DNA of 54,177 nucleotides from Desulfocurvus sp. (GCA_020692325.1 JAIMKR010000002.1:227110-281286); one strand, 5' to 3'. Shown: positions 19,426 to 28,339, counted from the first letter of the stretch. A program made the numbers and translations. The notes: a model not told the origin generated them from the letters alone.

Positions 19426-20370
19426 TTGCGCGGACGGATCTGGAAACTGCTGCTTCTGGCGGCGCTGGGCTTCACCGCCTATATGGCGTCGTTCTTCGTC
19501 TATCCGGACGTGGGTGAGCTGGCGCGGAAGAATCCTGGCAAGACGGCCTTCATGCAGTGGCGCGAGGCCCAGTGGGAGAAAGAGGGGCTGTACGACAAGC
19601 GCATCGTGCAGCACTGGGTGCCCATCGGCAAGGTCTCGCCGTTGCTCATCAAGGCTGTTCTCATTGGTGAGGACGACAAGTTCTATCACCACGAGGGGTT
19701 CGACTACGCGGCCATGGAGCAGGCCTTCCAGAAGAATCTGAAGGAGGGGCGCTTCGCCGCCGGCGCCAGCACCATCAGCCAGCAGCTCATCAAGAATCTG
19801 TACCTTTCGCCGGAGAAGAGCCTCACGCGCAAGATCAAGGAGGCCATCCTGACCTGGCGCATGGAGCACACCCTGTCCAAGCGGCGCATCCTGGAGCTGT
19901 ATGTCAACGTGGCCGAGTGGGGCGACGGCATCTTCGGCATCGAGGCGGCCGCGCGTCATTATTACCACAAACCGGCCAGTCGGCTTTCCGGCCTGGAGGC
20001 CGCGCGGCTGGCCTCCGTGCTGCCCAACCCCATCAAGTTCGATCCGGTGGGCGGCCAGCGTTATGTGGCCTTCCGTTCGGGGCTCATCCACTCCATCATG
20101 CTGCGGCGTGGCATCGTCGTGGAGGGCTTCAAGGAGGTAATGGAGACCAAGGACGATCCTGGCATCGAGCCGGCCCCGCCCCCCACGGGCGTGGACGATT
20201 CCGCCGGCGGGGCGGACAACGCCACGGCGTCGCCGGCCGTGAAGTCCTTGGTGGAGCCGGAGAGCCCGGCCGGTCCGCCTCCCGCGCCGTCCGCGCCGTC
20301 CGCGCCGGCCCAGACGGGAGCGCCGGCCCCGGCGCAACAGTACGTCCGCGAGGAGCGCTCATGCGGTTGA
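19426..20370 (+). CDS. mtgA: Monofunctional biosynthetic peptidoglycan transglycosylase
   Basis: GT51 glycosyltransferase that polymerises lipid II into glycan strands at the outer face of the inner membrane. 314 residues: one N-terminal membrane anchor (roughly 5-22) and the GT51 motifs in order, EDDKFYHHEGFD (catalytic Glu), GASTISQQLIKN, and KRRILELYVNVAEWG. The transpeptidase domain of class A PBPs is absent. The last 65 or so residues are a Pro/Ala/Ser-rich low-complexity tail not needed for the fold. Translation starts at a TTG with CGGAGGA seven bases before it. The stop overlaps the next gene by 10 bases, so they are coupled. Confidence 0.93.
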   Translation: MRGRIWKLLLLAALGFTAYMASFFVYPDVGELARKNPGKTAFMQWREAQWEKEGLYDKRIVQHWVPIGKVSPLLIKAVLIGEDDKFYHHEGFDYAAMEQAFQKNLKEGRFAAGASTISQQLIKNLYLSPEKSLTRKIKEAILTWRMEHTLSKRRILELYVNVAEWGDGIFGIEAAARHYYHKPASRLSGLEAARLASVLPNPIKFDPVGGQRYVAFRSGLIHSIMLRRGIVVEGFKEVMETKDDPGIEPAPPPTGVDDSAGGADNATASPAVKSLVEPESPAGPPPAPSAPSAPAQTGAPAPAQQYVREERSCG

Positions 20371-20804
20371 TGTCCATGCTCATCGCCCTGGTCGCTGGAA
20401 TGCTCATGCCGGTGCAGGCCGGGGTCAACGCGCGTTTGCGCAATTTTCTTGGCGATCCGGTGCTGGCCTCGCTGGTGAGTTTCGCCGTGGGCACGGTGGT
20501 GCTGTTCGTCTACGCGTTGACCACGCGCGTTCCCTGGCCCACCGCTGCCATGGCCGCCCAGGCCCCGGTCTGGACGTGGCTTGGCGGGGCGCTGGGCGCG
20601 TTTTTCGTGGCCGTTTCAGTCATTCTGGCCTTCAAGTTGGGCGCCACGGGGCTCATGGCCTGGATCATCGCCGGGCAGCTCGTGGCCTCGGTGCTTCTGG
20701 ATCAAACGGGCGCGCTCGGCTTCGCCGTGCGGGAGATCACCTGGCAGCGGGCGGCCGGAGTGCTGCTGCTGCTCGGAGGGGCGCTGCTCGTCAACGAATA
20801 CTAG
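20361..20804 (+). CDS. DMT-family YdcZ (DUF606) membrane protein
   Basis: 147-residue inner-membrane protein with about five hydrophobic helices and no soluble domain, matching the short DUF606/YdcZ half-size branch of the drug/metabolite transporter superfamily, which probably works as a dimer. The family hallmark MPVQAGVNARLRNFLGDPV follows the first helix. Substrate unknown. It begins inside the 3-prime end of mtgA and is followed 16 bases later by a UbiA gene, so mtgA-ydcZ-ubiA form an operon, though their functions have no obvious link. Confidence 0.85.
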   Translation: MRLMSMLIALVAGMLMPVQAGVNARLRNFLGDPVLASLVSFAVGTVVLFVYALTTRVPWPTAAMAAQAPVWTWLGGALGAFFVAVSVILAFKLGATGLMAWIIAGQLVASVLLDQTGALGFAVREITWQRAAGVLLLLGGALLVNEY

Positions 20805-20820
20805 CAAGGGGTTTGGTTCC

Positions 20821-21720
20821 ATGAGTTTTTACAGCGACACCATCGCCGTGTGCCGCATGATCAAGATCGAGCACTCCGTGTTCGCGTTGCCGTTCGCCTT
20901 CACTGGCGCGTTTTTGGCCGTCGGCGTGGGGCCGGCCTGGCATGCGCCTTCCTGGCGCGTTCTGCTGCCGCTCACCATCGCCATGGTGGCCGTGCGTTCC
21001 TTCGCCATGGGCTACAACCGCTTGGTCGATCGGGACATCGACGCCATGAACCCGCGGACGCTGAAACGTCCGCTCATCACCGGCGAGCTTTCCGTGGCTT
21101 TTACCAAGCGCTTCCTGTTCGCGTGCGCCGTCGTGTTCACGGCGGCCTGCGCGGCCATGAACGCCACCTGCTTCCTGCTCGCGCCCGTGGCGCTGGCGTG
21201 GAGCGCGTTCTACAGCCACACCAAGCGTTTCTCCTCCCTGTGCCACTACGTGCTGGGCAGCGTGCTGGGCCTGGCCCCGGTGGCTGGGTGGCTGGCCGTT
21301 TCGCCCCAGCATCTGGGCTATCCGGCGGTGCTGCTGTTCGTGGGCGTCACCATGTGGGTGGCCGGATTCGACATCCTGTACTCCTGTCAGGACGTGGAGT
21401 GCGACAAGCGGTTGGGTCTGCACTCCCTGCCGGCGGACCAGGGCGTGTCGCGCGCGCTGTTCACGGCCTCGTTGACGCACGCCTGCGCGGCGTTGCTCTT
21501 CCCCATGGCTGGCCTGGCCGCCGGACAGGGTATCGTGGCGCTGTTCGTTTCGGTGGTCATCGGCGGGGTGCTGGTGTGGGAGCACAAGCTCATCAGCCCG
21601 GACGACCTTTCGCGCATCAACATGGCCTTCTTCACTTTGAACGGGGTCATATCCGTGGGCGTGTTCCTGGGGGCCTGGGCCGATCTTTTCCTCGGCTCGC
21701 CGTGGATGGTGGCGTTGTAG
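20821..21720 (+). CDS. mqnP: UbiA-family prenyltransferase, probably menaquinone (MqnP-type)
   Basis: Integral membrane aromatic prenyltransferase (299 residues, about eight helices). Both Asp-rich metal/diphosphate motifs are present: NRLVDRDIDAMNPRT (family NDxxDxxxD) and YSCQDVECDKRLGLHS (YxxxDxxxD). In sulfate reducers, which use menaquinone and have no ubiquinone pathway, the UbiA homologue that includes the HKRFSSLCHYVLGS-type stretch seen here is assigned to the futalosine pathway (MqnP). Annotation as 4-hydroxybenzoate octaprenyltransferase is a common alternative label but less likely in this physiology. ATG follows AAGGGG with the ydcZ stop 16 bases upstream; mscS follows 20 bases downstream. 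Confidence 0.85.
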   Translation: MSFYSDTIAVCRMIKIEHSVFALPFAFTGAFLAVGVGPAWHAPSWRVLLPLTIAMVAVRSFAMGYNRLVDRDIDAMNPRTLKRPLITGELSVAFTKRFLFACAVVFTAACAAMNATCFLLAPVALAWSAFYSHTKRFSSLCHYVLGSVLGLAPVAGWLAVSPQHLGYPAVLLFVGVTMWVAGFDILYSCQDVECDKRLGLHSLPADQGVSRALFTASLTHACAALLFPMAGLAAGQGIVALFVSVVIGGVLVWEHKLISPDDLSRINMAFFTLNGVISVGVFLGAWADLFLGSPWMVAL

Positions 21721-21740
21721 GCACGAAATGAGGAGTGCGC

Positions 21741-23036
21741 ATGGCTGAGATCGTCTTTTCGGGTGATCCCGGCGAGTGGGTCGGCAGGGCCTTCGACTGG
21801 GTGCTGGTGCATTTGACCGGGCGCATGGCGCTGTTGCAGGCCCTGCTCGCCGTGACGTTGATGCTCTTCGCCTACGTCACGTGCCGGGCGCTTGGGCTTC
21901 GCCGCCGTGGTGAGTCCGCTCCGGCCACGGGCTGGCGCGCCGACGCCCTCACCGCCGCATTGCTCGACGAGCTGCGCCATTGCGCCTGGGCGGGCATCTC
22001 CGGCCTGCTTCTGCTCTTTGCGGACGCGACGGCCAGGCATTTCCACCTGCCGCATCAGGTGCTGTCCATCGCCACGGCGGCGGCGTTGGCCTGGGTGGTG
22101 GCGCACGTGGCCGGCGCACTCATCAAGAGCCGTTTCCTCGGCGGCATCGTGGCGGTCATCGTGTGGCTGTTGGCCGTGTTGCACGCCCTGGGCGTGTTCG
22201 ACGTGGCGCTGGAGTTCCTCGACGACTTGACCATGTCCGTGGGCCGCACGCACATTTCGCTGCTGCTGGTGCTCAAGGGCTTCACCCTGTTCGTGGTGTT
22301 GTGGCAGGCGGCGCGCATTCTTTCCGGCGTGTTGGATGATCGTCTGCGCAAGGCCGAGGGATTTTCGCCCTCGGCGCGGGTGCTCTTCGCCAAGGGCGCG
22401 CGCATTCTGCTCTACGCCGTCGCCGTGACCGTGACGCTTTCCACCGTGGGCGTGGATCTGACGAGCCTGACCATTTTCAGCGGCGCTGTCGGCGTGGGCG
22501 TGGGCTTCGGCCTGCAGAAGATCTTCTCCAATCTTGTTTCCGGCGTCATTTTGCTGTTGGACAAATCCCTCAAGCCCGGCGACGTCATCGACATGAACGG
22601 CGTGCAGGGGCGCATCGCGCAGATCAACGCGCGCTACACCGCCGTGGAGACCCTGGGCGGCAAGGCCTATCTCATCCCCAACGAGAGCCTCATCGGCAAC
22701 GCGGTGATCAACCTCAGCTACAGCGATTCCCTGCTGTTCCTGCAGGCGGATGTCGGCGTGGCCTACTCCTGCGATCCACGCAAGGCCATGGAGCTCATGG
22801 AGCGGGCGGCCGCGAGCGTGCCGCGCGTGCTTGCCGACCCTGCGCCGCGCGCGCGTCTCGCGGAGTTCGCGGACTCCAGCGTGAATCTCTTCGTTGGTTT
22901 CTGGATACGCGATCCCGAGGCCGGCACGGCCAACGTGCTCGGCGACGTGCTGCTGGCCATCTGGGACGCCTTCCAGGAGGCGGGCGTCGAGATGCCTTTC
23001 CCCCAGCGCGAGGTGCGCCTGCTTAAAAACACCTAG
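21741..23036 (+). CDS. MscS-family mechanosensitive channel
   Basis: Small-conductance channel that opens when membrane tension rises after hypo-osmotic shock. 431 residues: several N-terminal helices beyond the MscS core (about five in total), the pore-lining glycine/alanine helix GVGVGFGLQKIFSNLVSG, then the cytoplasmic beta domain with VILLLDKSLKPGDVIDMNG and TLGGKAYLIPNESLIGNAVIN. The extra N-terminal helices place it with the YbdG/MscM-like larger members. The ATG is preceded by AGGAG; an in-frame GTG six bases earlier is less likely. It ends the mtgA-ydcZ-ubiA-mscS gene run. Confidence 0.93.
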   Translation: MAEIVFSGDPGEWVGRAFDWVLVHLTGRMALLQALLAVTLMLFAYVTCRALGLRRRGESAPATGWRADALTAALLDELRHCAWAGISGLLLLFADATARHFHLPHQVLSIATAAALAWVVAHVAGALIKSRFLGGIVAVIVWLLAVLHALGVFDVALEFLDDLTMSVGRTHISLLLVLKGFTLFVVLWQAARILSGVLDDRLRKAEGFSPSARVLFAKGARILLYAVAVTVTLSTVGVDLTSLTIFSGAVGVGVGFGLQKIFSNLVSGVILLLDKSLKPGDVIDMNGVQGRIAQINARYTAVETLGGKAYLIPNESLIGNAVINLSYSDSLLFLQADVGVAYSCDPRKAMELMERAAASVPRVLADPAPRARLAEFADSSVNLFVGFWIRDPEAGTANVLGDVLLAIWDAFQEAGVEMPFPQREVRLLKNT

Positions 23037-23132
23037 TCCGCCGAGCGGGTGTCTGCCCGCGACATTGATGTTTATGGGGGGGAGGGGTATGCACACACCT
23101 TCCGTTCCCCCCACACCTTGGAGAAGACATCG

Positions 23133-23843
23133 ATGCTCGGACCTGTGGTAAACAGCGTGTGTATAGTATTGGGCTCAGTGGCCGGCTCCGTGGCCGCGGC
23201 GTCCATCACCCCCAGCTTTCGCGCCAAGATCATGCACGTGTTCAGCTGCATCACGCTGGGCATTGGCGTGGCCATGACGGCCAAAGTCCACGCGTTGCCG
23301 CCGGTCATCCTTTCCGTGCTCGTGGGCACCTTTTGTGGCGAACTCTGCCACGTGGAGGGCGGCGTCATGGCCGGCGCGTTCAAAATCGCCGGGTTGTTTC
23401 CCCGGCGCAAGGGCGAAGCCGGTCTGCCGGAAAAGGCCTTTCGCGATCAGTTCGCCGTGGCCACCGTGCTTTTCTGCGTCAGCGGCCTGGGCATCCTCGG
23501 CGCCATGCACGAGGGCATGACCGGCGATCCCTCGCTTTTGTTCATCAAGGCCCTGCTCGATCTGCTCACGGCCATGTTGTTCTCCTCCTGCATCGGGGCC
23601 GTGGTGGGCGTGCTGGCCGTGCCGCAGTTCCTCATCCAGGCGGCCATACTGCTGGCGGCCGTGGCCATCACCCCCCTCACCACGCCGGCGATGCTGGCCG
23701 ACTTCTCGGCCTGCGGCGGCATCATCATGCTCGGCGCAGGGTTGCGCCAGAGCAGTTTGCTTGAGGTGCCCATTCTGAGCATGTTGCCCGGCATGCTGCT
23801 GGTCATGCCGATTTCCGCCCTGTGGACGCGGTTCATGGGCTGA
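23133..23843 (+). CDS. DUF554 family membrane protein
   Basis: 236-residue inner-membrane protein with six to seven hydrophobic helices, of the DUF554 (YdfK-like) family. The start MLGPVVNSVCIVLGSVAGS is typical, with a conserved small-residue GxxxG first helix, followed by a cytoplasmic loop PRRKGEAGLPEKAFRDQF. Function of the family is not established; a transporter role is a guess. ATG follows GGAGAAG. Transcription probably ends at the hairpin 24 bases downstream. Confidence 0.85.
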   Translation: MLGPVVNSVCIVLGSVAGSVAAASITPSFRAKIMHVFSCITLGIGVAMTAKVHALPPVILSVLVGTFCGELCHVEGGVMAGAFKIAGLFPRRKGEAGLPEKAFRDQFAVATVLFCVSGLGILGAMHEGMTGDPSLLFIKALLDLLTAMLFSSCIGAVVGVLAVPQFLIQAAILLAAVAITPLTTPAMLADFSACGGIIMLGAGLRQSSLLEVPILSMLPGMLLVMPISALWTRFMG

Positions 23844-23866
23844 TCCGCGCGCCGCGCGCAAAGAAA

Positions 23867-23910
23867 AAGGGCCGGGCGCACAAACATGCGTCCGGCCCTT
23901 GTCGTTTTTC
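23867..23910. terminator. Bidirectional rho-independent terminator
   Basis: AAGGGCCGGGCGCA (23867-23880) pairs with TGCGTCCGGCCCTT (23887-23900) with one mismatch-type G-T pair. On the plus strand GTCGTTTTTC follows; on the minus strand TTTTTCTTT follows. It separates convergent DUF554 and nfnB. Confidence 0.9.
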
Positions 23911-23919
23911 GCGTCGTGT

Positions 23920-25380
23920 CTAGAGTTCGGTGCCGAGCAGGCGTTTGGCGATCTCCTTGGCGGCGCGGCGGCCCGCGCCCATGGCGCTGATGACCGTCGC
24001 GGCTCCGGTGACGATGTCGCCGCCGGCGAAGACGTTGTGGATGCTCGTCTCGCCCGTTTCGGGGTTGGCCTCGATGTAGCCGCGCTTGGTGAGGGCGAGG
24101 CCCTGCGTCGCCTCCAGCAGGATGGGATTGGGCCGCGTGCCCACGGCGATGATCACCAGCTGGCAGGGGATTTCCCGCGTCGCGCCCTCGATGGGCTCGG
24201 GCCGGCGGCGGCCAGAGGCGTCGGGTTCGCCCAGCTTCATCTGCTGCGCGGTCATGCCGACCAGCCGTCTTCCCTCATCGGCGTTGAGGGCTATGGGCGC
24301 GCTGAGCAGCTCCAGCTTGACGCCCTCTTCGATGGCGTGCTCCAGTTCCTCCGCGCGGGCAGGCATTTCGGCCTTGGTGCGGCGGTAGACGATGGAGACC
24401 TTTTTCGCGCCCAGACGCAGGGCCGTGCGCGCGGCGTCCATGGCCACGTTGCCGCCGCCCACCACGCAGACCTCCTCGGCCTTGAAGGTGGGCGTGTCGT
24501 GGTTGGGGAAGTCGTAGGCGCGGCCCAGGTTCGCGCGGGTGAGGTACTCGTTGGCGGAGAACACGCCGATGTCGTTCTCGCCGGGAATGTGCATGAACTG
24601 CGGCAGACCCGCGCCGACGCCGAGGAACACGGCCTTGAAGCCCTGCTCCTCCATCAGCTCCTTGACGGTGAAGCTTTTGCCGCCCACCCAGTTGGTGCGG
24701 AACTCCACGCCGAGTTCGCGCATGGCGTCCACCTCGCGGCGGACGATGTCCTTGGGCAGACGGAATTCGGGAATGCCGTAGATGAGGACGCCGCCCACCT
24801 CGTGCAAGGCCTCGAACACAGTGACCTTGATGCCCAGGCTGGCCAGGTAGCCGGCCACGGTGAGCGACGATGGCCCCGCGCCGACGCAGGCGACGGTCAG
24901 GTCGTCGCGCGTCATGCGGCAGGCGGCCTCGCCGGTGATCTGCTGGCAGGCCGCGTCGCCGCCGGCCAGGCGCTTGGCGAAGGTGTCGGCCACGAAGCGC
25001 TCCAGCCGGCCGATGGCCACGGGGCCGCCGGTTTTTTCCGGGTTCTTGCCCATGACGCACATGCCCTCGCACTGGTTTTCCTGCGGGCACACGCGGCCGC
25101 AGACCGAGGGCAGGGAGTTGTACTCGCGCAGAACCTTGTAGGCCCCGGGCACGTCGCCTTTCTGCAGTTGGCCGATGAAGCCCTTGATGTCGATCTCCAC
25201 CGGGCAGCCCTGCCGGCAGCTGGGCTTTTTGCATTGCAGGCAGCGGGAGGCCTCGGTCAGGGCATCCTCCTCGGAGTAGCCGAGGGCGACCTCCAGGTAG
25301 TTCTGGATGCGGACCAGCGGCGGCTGCACGGGCATTTCCGTGCGGGGACGCCGGATGGTTTTGGCGGCTTTCTCGGTCAT
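23920..25380 (-). CDS. nfnB: NADPH-side large subunit of NADH-dependent ferredoxin:NADP+ oxidoreductase (NfnB/GltA-like)
   Basis: 486-residue iron-sulfur flavoprotein related to the glutamate synthase small subunit. N-terminal cysteine clusters ASRCLQCKKPSCRQGCPVEID and CGRVCPQENQCEGMC bind two [4Fe-4S]; then a FAD-binding site (VGAGPSSLTVAGYLASLG), a second nucleotide-binding site (VVGGGNVAMDAARTALRLGAKKV) and the FAD motif GIYNVFAGGD-like IHNVFAGGDIVTGAATV. It pairs with the ferredoxin-NAD reductase-like protein encoded one base upstream. That pairing, without a glutamate synthase large subunit, identifies the Nfn complex, which couples NADPH to NADH and ferredoxin by electron bifurcation. 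The ATG at 25380 overlaps nothing; older annotations may call it GltD/SudA. Confidence 0.92.
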   Translation of the reverse strand: MTEKAAKTIRRPRTEMPVQPPLVRIQNYLEVALGYSEEDALTEASRCLQCKKPSCRQGCPVEIDIKGFIGQLQKGDVPGAYKVLREYNSLPSVCGRVCPQENQCEGMCVMGKNPEKTGGPVAIGRLERFVADTFAKRLAGGDAACQQITGEAACRMTRDDLTVACVGAGPSSLTVAGYLASLGIKVTVFEALHEVGGVLIYGIPEFRLPKDIVRREVDAMRELGVEFRTNWVGGKSFTVKELMEEQGFKAVFLGVGAGLPQFMHIPGENDIGVFSANEYLTRANLGRAYDFPNHDTPTFKAEEVCVVGGGNVAMDAARTALRLGAKKVSIVYRRTKAEMPARAEELEHAIEEGVKLELLSAPIALNADEGRRLVGMTAQQMKLGEPDASGRRRPEPIEGATREIPCQLVIIAVGTRPNPILLEATQGLALTKRGYIEANPETGETSIHNVFAGGDIVTGAATVISAMGAGRRAAKEIAKRLLGTEL

Positions 25381-25381
25381 G

Positions 25382-26233
25382 TTACTTGCCCTCCGCGCAG
25401 TGGCACTTGTGCTGGAACAGCTCCATGGACTGCTTTTCCTGGTCGCGGAACTGCCCGAGGCGCAGGCGCAGTTCGCCGAAGTCCACCTTGTGGCCGTCGA
25501 ACTCGGGACCATCGACGCAGGCGAACTTGGTCTCGCCGCCGACGGTGCAGCGGCAGGCGCCGCACATGCCGATGCCATCGACCATGATGGCGTTGAGGCT
25601 CACCGTGGTCTTGACGCCGAAGGGCTTGGTGACTTTGCTCACGGCTTCCATCATGGGCACGGGGCCGACGGCCACGACCTCGGAGACGTCCTTGTCCTGC
25701 TCCAGGCGCTCCTTGAGCACGTCGGTGACGAAGCCGTGGTGCCCCATGCTGCCGTCGTCGGTGGCGATGAGCACCTCGGGGCAGAAGCTGCCGAGCTCGT
25801 TGCAGAACAGAAGCAGATCCTTGTTGCGCGCGCCCACGATGGCCACCACATGGTTGCCGATGGCCGCATGGCCCTTGGCGATGTGGTGCATGGCGGCCAC
25901 GCCGGTGCCGCCGCCCACGCAGATGACGGTTCCCTGCTTCTCGATGTGGGTGGGACGGCCCAGGGGCCCGCAGACGTCGTGCAGGCTCTGGCCTTCCTCG
26001 AAGGTGTTCATTTCGGCCGTGGTTTTGCCCACCACGAGGAACACGATGGTGATGGTGCCGGCTTCCGGGTCGCAGTCCGCGATGGTGAGCGGGATGCGTT
26101 CGCCCTTTTCGCTGGTGCGCAGGATGACGAAGTTGCCTGGTTTGGCTTTTTTCGCCACATGCGGCGCGTCGATGACCAGGAGTGAGGTCTGTCCCGGTAT
26201 CAACACGGTCTTTTTTAGGATGCGATACTTCAT
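25382..26233 (-). CDS. nfnA: Ferredoxin-NADP reductase-like FAD/[2Fe-2S] subunit of Nfn
   Basis: 283-residue flavoprotein of the dihydroorotate dehydrogenase electron-transfer (PyrK/SudB) family; the NADH-side subunit of the Nfn transhydrogenase. An N-terminal FAD barrel (ILRTSEKGERIPLTIAD) is followed by an NAD-binding domain (VICVGGGTGVAAMHHIAKGHA) and a C-terminal [2Fe-2S] cluster site in GMCGACRCTVGG with the last Cys in FACVDGP. The first gene of the pair, with GGAAGG before the ATG; one base separates its stop from the nfnB start, so translation is coupled. In sulfate reducers the complex balances NADPH, NADH and ferredoxin pools. Confidence 0.92.
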   Translation of the reverse strand: MKYRILKKTVLIPGQTSLLVIDAPHVAKKAKPGNFVILRTSEKGERIPLTIADCDPEAGTITIVFLVVGKTTAEMNTFEEGQSLHDVCGPLGRPTHIEKQGTVICVGGGTGVAAMHHIAKGHAAIGNHVVAIVGARNKDLLLFCNELGSFCPEVLIATDDGSMGHHGFVTDVLKERLEQDKDVSEVVAVGPVPMMEAVSKVTKPFGVKTTVSLNAIMVDGIGMCGACRCTVGGETKFACVDGPEFDGHKVDFGELRLRLGQFRDQEKQSMELFQHKCHCAEGK

Positions 26234-26533
26234 GTCTCACCTTCCGGAATTTGAGGATGTCCTGGTTTAGCTCGCCGGAAAAGTGATTGCAAGGCTTGCG
26301 GATTTTTCAAACACGCGGCTCTTGCCATGACGACGCGGACTGGTTACACACGATGTGTGGTGTGTTCCCGCCGTGGGCGTGGGCGCGCCCGGCCTTCCAC
26401 GGACGGAAGACGCCATTGCCGACGCCCCCGCGGGAATGCGGGACGGCGCGAGTGCCGATGAGGCGCGCGCTGGCGGCGGCTGAAGCGGCTTTCGGTCTTT
26501 TGGACCGGACGCCCGGGCAATCCGGAGCCGGCC
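26234..26533. other. 300-base divergent spacer upstream of nfnA
   Basis: Should hold the nfnAB promoter (minus) and one for the plus-strand unknown gene. The visible element is an imperfect repeat of CACAC/GTGTG around 26346-26362 (TTACACACGATGTGTGGTGTG), a possible operator about 115 bases from nfnA. I could not match it to a Rex or CRP consensus. Frames here look non-coding. Confidence 0.35.
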
Positions 26534-27274
26534 ATGTCCGTTTCCATAGACGCCGCCAGCCCCCAGAGCCATGGCCTCACCGAGGCCATGGACGCGGTGA
26601 GGCCGCAGGTGCGTTCGCGCCGGCTGTCCTTCAAGCTCGGGCCGCTCGGCGTCAGCTACGCCTCGGACCAGGTGCTGTGGGGCGCAGCTGCCGGCGCAAC
26701 GGGCGCCGCTTCCCTCGCCGCATCCGAAGCCTCGGATGCAGGCTTTTCCACTGTTTCCGAAACGCTTCCCGGCGCGGACGCCGACGACACGGCCCAGGCC
26801 CGGCGGGCCGAGTCCGAGCGCGCGGCGTTGACCCAGGCCGGGCAGGTCGCGGTCCAGCAGGCGGCCGCGCAGCGGGCCTCCATCGAGGAGACAGCGTCCT
26901 CGGGCCGCAGTTTTGATAGCGAGATGTTCGCGGCCTGGCGGCGGCAGGTCGGTCAGCGCGTGTCGGGGGACGTCACCTATGGCCCGGACGGCGCGCTGCG
27001 GGGAGCGCAGGCCCTTGACGGTGCGAGGAAGCCTGGCTCCATGGCCGGCGCTGCGCCCGGTGGCGCGATCGAAAAAACGGAGGAGGGCGTCGGGGAGCCG
27101 GCTGCGGATGCCGCCTCGGTTTCGGCCGCCGGAATGGCCGGGCCAATGACGGACGCATCGACGCAGGGGGCGGGCGGCTTTTCCACTTCGCGGATGCGCC
27201 GGGCCATCGCGGCCTATCTTTCCTGCGCCGCCGTCGGGAGTTCCGGCGGCTCCATGCTCACGGCCGTGGCTTAG
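26534..27274 (+). CDS. Ala-rich protein of unknown function
   Basis: 246 residues, no recognised domain. The start contains a short block that looks structured (RRLSFKLGPLGVSYASDQVLW), a polar helical stretch follows (RRAESERAALTQAGQVAVQQAAAQR), then a region around SFDSEMFAAWRRQVGQRVSGDVTYGPDG and a long Gly/Ala/Ser-rich disordered part. The end, RRAIAAYLSCAAVGS, is the most protein-like segment after that. No signal peptide. ATG has CCGGAG seven bases before it. It converges with a small minus-strand gene four bases away. Codon use fits the neighbours, so it is probably real, but the function is unknown. Confidence 0.5.
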   Translation: MSVSIDAASPQSHGLTEAMDAVRPQVRSRRLSFKLGPLGVSYASDQVLWGAAAGATGAASLAASEASDAGFSTVSETLPGADADDTAQARRAESERAALTQAGQVAVQQAAAQRASIEETASSGRSFDSEMFAAWRRQVGQRVSGDVTYGPDGALRGAQALDGARKPGSMAGAAPGGAIEKTEEGVGEPAADAASVSAAGMAGPMTDASTQGAGGFSTSRMRRAIAAYLSCAAVGSSGGSMLTAVA

Positions 27275-27278
27275 CGCG

Positions 27279-27488
27279 TCAGCAGGACCGGAAGTCCTTG
27301 CTGATGTAGAGCATCAGGTCGAAAAGGTTGTTGGCCATCTCGTCGGCCAGTTCGGGCGGCCCGGCCTGGGCTCCGCTGGCGGTGCGGTTGATGATCTTGG
27401 AAAAGAGCAGGCCCACGAGTTGATCGTCGTTCGGCGTCCAGGGCGCACTGCCCGAAGCAAATTTCTTTTGGAATCCGTGATAGTACAT
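27279..27488 (-). CDS. Small protein of unknown function
   Basis: 69 residues beginning MYYHGFQKKFASGSAPW and ending MLYISKDFRSC. Aromatic and charged residues are evenly distributed and one amphipathic helix (ADEMANNLFDLMLYISKDF) is predicted by eye, so it reads like a folded small protein and not a shadow frame. GGGAG precedes the ATG by about six bases; the open frame extends further upstream (to 27581) but that part is Ala/Pro-rich. It is divergent from the response-regulator gene 147 bases away and could share its regulatory region. No known family recognised. Confidence 0.5.
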   Translation of the reverse strand: MYYHGFQKKFASGSAPWTPNDDQLVGLLFSKIINRTASGAQAGPPELADEMANNLFDLMLYISKDFRSC

Positions 27489-27634
27489 GCCCACTCCCGA
27501 TGGTCGGTCGGTTCTCACCGCCGGTTGCGCCGCGGGTTGCGCGCTCGCGGCCGCGGAGATATGCTCCGGCGACACTGGCAATATCGGTCCAACCGAGCGG
27601 CGACTTTACACTTCTCCCACGCATGGAGGCGTCC

Positions 27635-28339
27635 GTGTCGCAAAAAACGATTCTCGTCGTCGAGGATCATCCCGAAACACGGGAGTTGTTGTCCTACCAT
27701 CTCAAAGCCGCGGGCTTTCAGGTCCGCTCCGCCGGCACGGGCGAGGCCGGGCTGGAGCTGGCCTCGCGCGGCCTGCCGGATCTCGTCCTTCTGGACGTGA
27801 TGCTGCCCGGCGGCATGGATGGGCTGGAGGTGTGCCGCCGGCTCAAGCAGGATCAGCGCACGCGGCGCGTGCCGGTCATCATGCTCACGGCCCTGGGCGA
27901 CGAGGTGGACCGCATCGTGGGGTTGGAACTGGGGGCCGAGGACTACGTGTCCAAACCCTTCAGCCCGCGCGAGCTGCTTTTGCGCGTCAAGGCCGTGCTG
28001 CGCCGCGCCGCCCCGCAGGAGAGCGAGGCCGAGGGCTTCGCCGAGGAGGGGCTGGCCATCGACTTCGAGGCGCATACCGTGCTTGTGGACGGCCAGGACG
28101 CCGGACTCACCGCCACGGAGCACAAGATTCTGAAGGAGCTCGTTGCTGCCAGGGGGCGCGTGCTTCCCCGCGAGCGTCTGCTCGACACGGTGTGGGACAC
28201 GGACTTCGAGGGCACCTCGCGCACGGTGGATACGCACATGCGCCGCCTGCGCGGCAAGCTTGGCCCCTATGCCGAGTGGATCGAGACGGTGCGGGGTGTT
28301 GGCTATCGCTTCAATCCGCCGCACAAGACGTCTGATTGA
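27635..28339 (+). CDS. OmpR/PhoB-family response regulator (orphan)
   Basis: 234-residue two-domain regulator. Receiver 1-124: acidic pocket Glu10-Asp11, phospho-acceptor Asp54 (LVLLDVMLPGG), Thr85 and Lys107 (VSKPF). One extra glycine sits in the loop after the Asp (PGGMDG instead of PGMDG). C-terminal winged helix-turn-helix with LTATEHKILKELVAARGRVL, TVDTHMRRLRGKL and ETVRGVGYRF, the PhoB-type DNA-binding domain. I chose the GTG with GGAGG five bases upstream; an ATG twelve bases earlier overlaps that site. No histidine kinase is adjacent, so its partner is elsewhere. Targets unknown. Confidence 0.9.
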   Translation: MSQKTILVVEDHPETRELLSYHLKAAGFQVRSAGTGEAGLELASRGLPDLVLLDVMLPGGMDGLEVCRRLKQDQRTRRVPVIMLTALGDEVDRIVGLELGAEDYVSKPFSPRELLLRVKAVLRRAAPQESEAEGFAEEGLAIDFEAHTVLVDGQDAGLTATEHKILKELVAARGRVLPRERLLDTVWDTDFEGTSRTVDTHMRRLRGKLGPYAEWIETVRGVGYRFNPPHKTSD

